64,000 nt of DNA, taken from positions 816,501-880,500 of the forward strand of contig CM042567.1 of assembly GCA_023630585.1 (NCBI GenBank), read 5' to 3'. The DNA is from Cranoglanis bouderius. Taxonomy: Eukaryota; Chordata; Actinopteri; Siluriformes; Cranoglanididae. The notes below the pieces were generated by a model. That model was given only the letters and a program-made list of their open reading frames with translations, ran no database searches and was not told the origin of the DNA. A program made the translations under genes and the position numbers. The stretch's first letter is position 1, and every line of letters begins with the position of its first letter. Of this stretch, positions 57,086-64,000 are shown one piece after another.

Positions 57086-58050
57086 GCCTCCCTGAAGCTT
57101 TGAATCCTGCGTTCCTGTCCGTCAGGAGCTCCCACTCTTTAAGCTATGTTTCCGATTTGGAAATGAAATGCCTTAAACCCTGATATTGTTAGCGGTGATG
57201 ACTGAGACATTGACCCACTGCTCCTGCGATGGTGATGGAGACGATGGAGACGGGCGAGTTTGTTTGTTTTTCTCCGGCCGAGCCTGTAAATCGTGGTAGT
57301 TCCAGTCTCCCGCTGAGCGTGGCAGACCCCCTTTTCATCCCACCTGCCCACCGCTGCACCATGGGAGCCTGTTGCCATGGAGATGTTCCCAGTTCCTTAT
57401 CATTCGAAAGCTCCATGTTATGAAATTGCACAGTGAAAAACGGGAGAATCACAGCAAGAATCACGAGCTGAGCAAGAAATACAGTGAGTTCTTTGACGTG
57501 ACTTAAAAGTGCACGCATCTTTGTCTTTTTATTTATTTATTTATTTATTTAATTTATTTGGAATTATGTATTCTTATTTTTTTCTTCAATTGTCTAAACA
57601 CTATCCTGTTTCCTCACCCCCCCCCCCCCCCCCGGATGAATTAATGCCTTAGTCTGTTCTTTCATTTTTCCTGCTCGTAGGTGACCTTTTCGCAGCTTCC
57701 CGTCGTTTCTGCTGTACTTCAGTTTCAGAGCAGATTGAACAACGTTCCGTGATTAAGCTTCTACACCGAGAACCTCTGCTGAGGAATCTCTCATGACGGC
57801 TGGCATTTACTCAAATCTCATTATTTAGCTGTTCTCAAGAACTATCCTTCCTTCTTACAGATATTTCTGATCATCTTGTGTCACTCCATCACTCCTGACT
57901 CCAGTAACTCCAGAATCATTGCCACATTTTATATATAATTATATCAAACGTGGAGGACACTGGAGAACCTACTTAACTTTCTTTTTTTTTTCCCCCCAAC
58001 AAAAATAATTCCCAAAGGAAATGGTTTCTAACACTTTCTATGAAAGCCAT
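57086..58050. other. intergenic, nothing firm
   Basis: A moderately GC-rich island at 57180-57420 is open for 109 codons on the minus strand (57518-57189) with one hydrophobic stretch. It has no family features and no splice context. (TTTA) run near 57530-57560; C run at 57619-57633. Confidence 0.45.
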
Positions 58051-58054
58051 ATGT

Positions 58055-58242
58055 TTACTAAACTTCTAAAACCTCTCAAATTTAGCCTCTAAAACATCTC
58101 AGAGTAAGTGTCTAATACATATAAACATCTAAAACATCTCAATGTTAGCATCAAAAACATCTAACCATCTAAAATTTAGAATCTAAAACATGTAAACATC
58201 TCAATGTTAGCATCAAAACATCTAAATATCTTAAAATTTAGC
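58055..58242. repeat. degenerate tandem repeat of TTAGCATCTAAAACATC type, second array
   Basis: Same unit as 54441-54668. Shared longer phrases such as AACATCTAAAACATCTCAATG show that the two arrays are copies of one another. Confidence 0.85.
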
Positions 58243-58839
58243 ATATGCCATATGTTTAATGAACCTGTTATAATGCATTAATAAGGCATTATACACGTTG
58301 TTATACTCATAGACACAAAGGCATTGCACTTTATTGCGATGTTTATAACGCATTTAGAAATTGTCTTAACACTTTCTAAAACAGACATATGTGTAATGAC
58401 TTATGAATAATGATTTACAACATGCTATAATGATTTCATAAGGCATTATACACATCTTTTATAATTATTTATGCAATTTATCTTCATTATAGTTATTTAT
58501 GTAGAATAATGCATTATAAGTAGTCTTATTTATATATATATATATATATATATCTCTCTTCTGAAAGTATGGCTTGGTGATATAACGAGTCATGGACAGT
58601 ATATAATGCTCCATGTTAATGATCCATAATGCATAATAAAGAGAGTTATAAAGTGTAATGCATTTTCATCAATAATTATAACGATGTGTAATGAGTTAAG
58701 GATGCATTATAACATGATACGAATGCGTTCGTAGTTTTTTAAAAAAAATTTTTTTATATGGACGCGTAGTGCATTATCCGCAGTTATAGGATTTTTTTTT
58801 TAACAAGAAAGTGAATTATTGATTAAATTACAATTAAAC
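58243..58839. other. AT-rich dispersed repeat, TAATGCATTATAA-rich
   Basis: Many short inverted phrases (AATGCATTATAA, TTATAATGCAT) recur here and at about 59640-59790. No coding signal. A TA run lies at 58527-58552. Confidence 0.5.
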
Positions 58840-59152
58840 CAAAATCAAGGAAGCTCCACAATATTCGGAGGAGCTCGCAATCTTTCAAAATTACCGGAAG
58901 TTTTTCCGCAGATTTGGGCCGAGACGCGTCATGTGACGTCGTCACGACACGCGTTCAGCCGAAGCCCTCTTCGATTCACGTGCGTCGAACACGAGTTACA
59001 GCTAAAAGCTCTCATTTACCGATAAACATCACTGTGAAAGAGCGTGCAAAACATTTTCATGCAATTGCACAAAAATCTCCGCAAGTTGCATCGCAAAATT
59101 TGAGAAAATAAATAAATAAAACGAACAACTTGGCAGAACCCTGTACGGACTG
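58840..59152 (-). mobile_element. MITE family A, minus-strand copy
   Basis: The end at 59152 reads (minus strand) CAGTCCGTACAGGGTTCTGC. The body includes GACGTCACATGACGCGTCTC (minus strand), matching the 49905 copy. The other end is degraded at about 58840. Confidence 0.75.
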
Positions 59153-59229
59153 AGTGTATATAGCGCAAATAGCCATAAAGTTCACGTCCTCACAGATTAA
59201 GTCAGTTTAAGAAATGTTTTTGTTTGGTT

Positions 59230-59590
59230 TTTTTTTTTTTTACTGTAGATTTAATCCAACATCTAACATGTTCTGGGAGCTGATTCCAGTTTTGAGCTTC
59301 ATGGATGCTAAATGCTGCTTCACCGTGTTTAGTTTCGGTTCAGGGTTCACTACCGCCTGACCTGCACATTTCACCAGCATTACCATCAGCATTTCAGAGA
59401 TGTATTCAGGACCCAGACTATTCTGTGATCTATAGACCAGAAGTAACACTTAGAAATCGATTCTGTAACCAATTGGAAGCCAGTGTGAAGACTGTAGAGT
59501 AAACTGGAGTAATGTGCTCATTTCTCCTGCTTTTGGTTAAGAACTCTTGCAGCAGCATTTTGAATAATGAGCTGCGGCTGTTTAATGGTC
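59230..59590. mobile_element. dispersed fish repeat fragment (LINE-related?)
   Basis: Phrases CTGGAGTAATGTGCTCATTT and AACTCTTGCAGCAGCATTTT are ones I associate with a common fish interspersed repeat. Boundaries are not visible and the class is uncertain. Confidence 0.45.
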
Positions 59591-60059
59591 TGTTTAAAAC
59601 GCTTAATGATGCATGTTTTGCATGTTTTATTTGTCGTCTTATAACGCTAACGGTTCATAATGTGTAGTAAATATCGCTATAAAGTGTTATGCCTTTTCAT
59701 CACTAATTATAAGAACATGTGTAATGCCTTAGGAATGCATTCTAACAACATGTTCATAGCTTATTAAGGATATGACCTTCATAGGAAGTGTTACCGATAT
59801 TAACATGTTCTCTCAAAAGCATGGGGCGAAATAATTGGCACCGCTAAAGAATCTTTAAAATAAATGCGGCCTGGATTAAATTGCTCCGATGTTTTGCTTT
59901 GCCTTTTAATCTTTAATCCGTCTGTCTACGAATGCAGGATTCCTCCCCGTGAGAGACACTGTAATTTCACTGATTAATCTGATTAGGTTTCAATTTCTGT
60001 TTGTCACAAGCTTTCATCTCATTATCAAACAATTAATGAATCTTCAGTAAGGACTTAAT

Positions 60060-60260
60060 CCTGTTCAGTGTGGCTGAGAATCCGGAGCCTATCCCGGGAA
60101 TACTGGGCGTGAGCTGGGAATACATCCTGGATGTAACGACAGCTTACACACGTTCACACGTGGGCGTAATCCAGAGTCCGTTCCACCTGCCGCCATGTTT
60201 TTTTGGACCGTAGGAGTAAAACCGGAGAACTGGGATGAAACCCACACGTGACACGTCCCG
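60060..60260. mobile_element. dispersed fish repeat fragment
   Basis: Shows GAGCCTATCCCGGGAATACT, GGGCGTGAGCTGGGAATACA and AACCGGAGAACTGGGATGAA, in the order of a widespread fish repeat. Boundaries uncertain. Confidence 0.5.
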
Positions 60261-60881
60261 TAAACACAGACATGATGATCTCCGAGCGATTATTATTAAA
60301 CATACTTAAACCTCACAGCAGATTTATGATTGCGAGAGCAATTATTGTTGCACGTCCGGGTTATTTAGGACTACAGGAAGTTGAGAGAGTGAATTCATTT
60401 GGACATAATGTTGTGTTTCTGCTATATTTTCCCCAACATCTCAAGCAGTGGAGACGTGTTGCTTCCTGAAGGTCGACAGTCGGATATTAATGCACATCAT
60501 GAACACACGGCCTTGGATTTCGGTCCTACAGGATTCTGTGCTTGTTTAATCGATGTTATTGACGGCAACTTGTCATGTGATCAATATTTTTAGGCCAGAA
60601 GCTTTTAAGCAACATATTTGGATCAAACAGGCTTATCTCAAATGTCAATGGATCCCCCGGGTCTGGGACAACTTCCCGTGTTGTTCCCTCAGTAACAGCA
60701 GGGATATTTGTGGCTACAAGGACATAAAGAGACAGTAGCACACTTTTAAACACAATTTAATATGGCATTCCCAATTATTTGTTCTTTGTCTCTGTTGGGT
60801 TTAAGATTTATTTATATTTTTGGGTCGTAGGGTATAAGTTTTTCTTATTCAAACCTATTGTCCTCTTCAAAAATCATTATA
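60261..60881. other. intergenic, nothing recognised
   Basis: No gene seen. Confidence 0.5.
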
Positions 60882-61060
60882 CAGGGCATCTGAAAAGTCA
60901 GGAACCAACGGGAATATGTTGAGCAAATATGTCCGTCCAAATAAAACACACGAGGAAATGTGTAGAGCGTGACTCTGAACATGAAGACCATATTCTGTAA
61001 ATAAGGAACTACAAAATGAAGTATATGTACTTTTATTGGTTCCTGACTTTTCAGACACCT
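60882..61060. mobile_element. short MITE with a perfect 19-bp inverted repeat
   Basis: TCTGAAAAGTCAGGAACCA at 60889-60907 is exactly inverted at 61037-61055. TA flanks both ends (60880-60881 and 61061-61062), consistent with a Tc1/mariner-mobilised MITE. 179 bp, no ORF. Confidence 0.85.
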
Positions 61061-61289
61061 TAAGAGTGATCTTCTTAAGATCTTCATAAAGAGATTTATG
61101 ACCGTTTCTGATAAAAATCCATGAGATTGGAGGAGATTGGAGGCTAAACACCATCACTACACATTTCCCTATACGACACGTTAGATATTTTTAAACACAA
61201 TGCCTGATATTTTCCATCGGTATCCATTATGTAAAGAATAAAACACTCCTTGTGTAACAAAATATTGATTCCTGGGATACATCCTGAAA

Positions 61290-61700
61290 CGTTTTATTCC
61301 TCAAGAGTTTGGCAATGATACAGTACCTGCTTTTATTTAGCCGTTCATGGTTGCATTTAATACTGCGGAATGTCTCCGAAACAAGTTACTTCCTGTTCTC
61401 ACTTACGTTATAGCAGCTGTAAACCTTCATTCCCTCACCCGGCCTGTTTTTTTCCTCCCTCTCTCTTGAATTTACTAAGACAAAAATGTTCACGTTTCCA
61501 AGAAACCCTTAAAGCGTAAACAGCTCTGTCCTGAAGACTTGCTGACACCGGAGACTCCTTCCACAAACATCTCCTTACAGAAAACATCACCATAACAACA
61601 ATTATACTCGTTTTTTAAATCCGTTTATTAGATCATGTAACGCGTCCACCATAACATAGAAACGATCCAACAGCACCGAGGGTGTAAATACTTTTAATAT
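61290..61700 (+). repeat. dispersed repeat family B copy
   Basis: GAAACGTTTTATTCCTCAAG, GTTGCATTTAATACTGCGGA, TTCCTGTTCTCACTTACGTT and the hairpin TTATAGCAGCTGTAA at 61408-61422. Confidence 0.65.
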
Positions 61701-62332
61701 TAAACACGATTTCAACTTTGTCACATGGAGCCTGTTCCGCATTTCCTACTGTACGACTCTTAAGTTTACAGAACTTCTCCAATACTTCACTTGTTATTTC
61801 TGCGTGAGGTATACGAGATTGGGGTTGAGTTAAGAGGACGGCATCGTAGGATCATCCTAATCATATCGTTTGAGTTTTATATACGACACGCGCTCATAAC
61901 TGATGGCGCTGATAGTTTTTAAATAGATTTTATTGGCACCATCTTGTACAGTGTGATACACAATAAACCTATAAGACTGCCATTACATTCCTGGTATTCC
62001 TTAAACATGTCAGAATTAATGGCACACCCTGGTAAGTCTGTAACCGAACGAAGCCAAGCTGACAGTGGTTTGTAACCGGTCTTTTGAAATCTAATCACAC
62101 ACCGACTCTTCCTGAGCTGTAGGTGGTTATTCTGCCGCAAAATCTAATAGAAAATGTTCCAGGCTTTCATGAAACTGACTCCATGCTCCCACTCAAAATG
62201 AAGCTTGGAATCTTTTATTTACCAGGTACAAGATGTACAAGAGTCTACCCCCCCTCCCCCCCCCCCCCCTATAGTGTAGGTGTTACTATACTGTATAAGG
62301 TATGAAGATATGAAGAAAAAGTGTGAAGTGTG

Positions 62333-62378
<46 letters not shown>

Positions 62379-62761
62379 CATTATTTTACAAAACAGGAAT
62401 GAAATAAGCTGAATATTAACAAAAAACAAAACAAACAGGCTATAAAAAGAAAGATAATGTTGTGCATCATGACTGTGTGCTTTGGACTGACTCCAGAACA
62501 GACAAGTTTATTGCTTATTTATTTATTTATTTTTGTTATTTATATGCAGTTCAGTAAAGGATTATACTGTGTGTTGTGTTACACTGAAGTCTTGATATTA
62601 CCTTGTGATCTAACCTTTGTGTATATATCCTTTAATAAAACCTGAACATCTCTTCATTCTTTTAATTCAACCTCAAGCCCTAGCTTTTTTTTTTCGTGTG
62701 TAGGTTTTTTCCACAGCGGTGATGTAAACTGCGGGTGCTTAAACACTTTTTAGCGTGCCGA
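61701..62761. other. intergenic; one unexplained 73-codon frame
   Basis: 61919-62140 (minus) is open with a non-repetitive composition, but no family is recognised and there is no splice support, so it is not called. (GT)n at 62334-62376; C run at 62252-62268; AATAAA at 62634. Confidence 0.45.
62334..62376. repeat. (GT)n microsatellite
   Basis: About 21 units. Confidence 0.95.
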
Positions 62762-63694
62762 GTGGTCTCAGATTGATGATTTGTGCACACGACAAATGAA
62801 CTCGGATTCCTCTAAAATGGCACACAAGTGAACTGCACTCAGAGTCTCAGCATGCTTCATTTGAGGTTGATTTTGTGGTTCACTTGGTTTCATCTTGTCT
62901 TGTGAAAACAAAGTGGTCCCATTCTGCTTCGTTTGTTTTATTTCTGAATAGCTTGCTGTCCTGTCCATACATCGCTGGAATTTTTCCGTCACGTCGCATA
63001 TATAAACCAAGGGGAACAAAATACTCTAATGGCTGCTCGTGGGGTCATGTGATAGAGACATTTGGGGCACTAGCAGTTATGCTATTGAGGTTAAGTGTAT
63101 TCGTTTATTGTCACTGTCGAAGACCAAGGAAATGACAGGTTTGGTAGAGCTGCTGGACGCTTGTGGTGTTTCACTGCAATTATCTTTTTGAGCCATTTTG
63201 AAAGACATTATCCATAATTCAGTGTTGTACAGCTGGGCTCTGAGTTCTAAAGATGTCATGGTGAGAATGACCAGTGCTCTGAGAGTTCATCGATTGGTAA
63301 AATGTCCAGAAAGTGAACTGAGCTCCCTTCTGCTTGTATTGTGAACACCAGAAGCACTGAGGTCGACTTTAACAGGACTGAGCATGCTTCGTTTAGGCTG
63401 TTTATACTGTATACAGTATATAGCTAACCCTCATCATGGTGCTACCTAACACTGCTTACTTTGTTGTGCCACCACGATCAACCGTTAGAGTATTTTGTAT
63501 TTGTGAGATGACAGAAAACTCCCAACTATATATAGACAGCAAACTTTTTTTTAGCCAGGCGGCAAACTTTGAATGAAATGTACCACAAACTGAACCACAA
63601 ACGAACCGTACTGAGACCATCTCTGAGGACTGTTTGCTTGGGGAACATTTTAGAGGAATCATTTGCTGTGTTCAAGTCATTTATCTGAGACCAC
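62762..63694. mobile_element. DNA transposon of ~930 bp with ~55-bp imperfect inverted ends, class unknown
   Basis: Left end GTGGTCTCAGATTGATGATT; reverse complement of the right end GTGGTCTCAGATAAATGACT. The pairing continues inward to GATTCCTCTAAAATG on both arms. No transposase is recognisable in the interior. Target duplication not clear. Confidence 0.75.
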
Positions 63695-63779
63695 GTGGAA
63701 CGTTAAATGTGTGGATAAAAGAAAAACCCTTAATGAATGGTTTGCAATCTATTTGGCTAATCAGTGAAGTGACATAAAC

Positions 63780-64000
63780 TATATGTCACCCATTGCTAAC
63801 AGGTGCATAAAATCAAGCACATAGCCATGCAATCTCCATAAACAAAAACAAGCAGTAGGATCATATGGATCGTACCCGAAGAGCTCAGTGCCTTTAAACA
63901 AGGTACTGTCACAGGATTCCACCTTTGCAACAAGTCAGTTCGTGAAATTTCTGCTCTCCTAGATCTGCCCTGGCCAACTCTAAGTGCTATTATAATGAAA
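63780..64000 (+). mobile_element. 5' part of a Tc1-like transposon, cut by the window end
   Basis: From about 63865 the sequence encodes a Tc1-like transposase N-terminus: EELSAFKQGTVTGFHLCNKS, then VREISALLDLP, a helix-turn-helix. The natural ATG (63865) is out of frame with this block because of one extra C near 63877, so the copy is already damaged. The block stays open to the end of the window. The start of the element is not defined. Confidence 0.75.

Noticed and set aside
57189..57518. 109-codon minus-strand frame with one hydrophobic segment
   Set aside because: No recognisable domain, no splice context, and overlapping open frames exist; kept only as a note in the intergenic entry.
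61919..62140. 73-codon minus-strand frame with natural-looking composition
   Set aside because: Too short, no homology I can name, no start context or introns to support it.

Overview
The window is nuclear DNA from a ray-finned fish, most likely an ostariophysan and perhaps a catfish. Three things point this way: vertebrate genes with GT-AG introns, a very high density of Tc1/mariner relics, MITEs and dinucleotide microsatellites, and dispersed repeats of a kind I associate with catfish genomes (this last point is inference). There are no bacterial operons, CRISPR arrays, rRNA or tRNA genes that I can support.

Layout. (1) 250-1006 (+) is the last coding exon of a znf821-type gene with an STPR domain, followed by a 3' region holding a striking 8 x 29 bp minisatellite. 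(2) 14992-18108 (-) is a complete two-coding-exon ataxin-1-like gene (atxn1l) with an AXH domain. Its 5' non-coding exons run up to about 19.6 kb and end at a CRE-bearing promoter. znf821 and atxn1l are convergent, as I recall them being in mammals, so this is an old syntenic pair. (3) 19.6-28 kb is a transposon graveyard with nested elements. Inside it, at 25464-26495 (-), lies an intact intronless ORF of 343 residues that I do not recognise, with an N-myristoylation-type start. (4) 28458-30270 (+) is hsbp1 (heat shock factor binding protein 1) in three exons; its second intron has AT-AC ends and U12-type signals. (5) 40836-47481 (+) is kmt5b (H4K20 methyltransferase) in nine coding exons, one of only 20 nt, with an alternative short 3' end inside an intron. 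(6) 47.9-64 kb has no gene I can support. It contains SINEs, MITEs, two long polypurine domains, and at the very end the start of another Tc1-like transposase.

The four recognised genes are all broadly expressed nuclear regulators: a zinc-finger/STPR protein, a CIC/Notch-pathway co-repressor, an HSF1 inhibitor and a chromatin methyltransferase. Nothing suggests they form one pathway; their closeness is ordinary gene order. Most of the remaining sequence is repeats. Several repeat families recur within the window, so their structure can be read by comparing copies.
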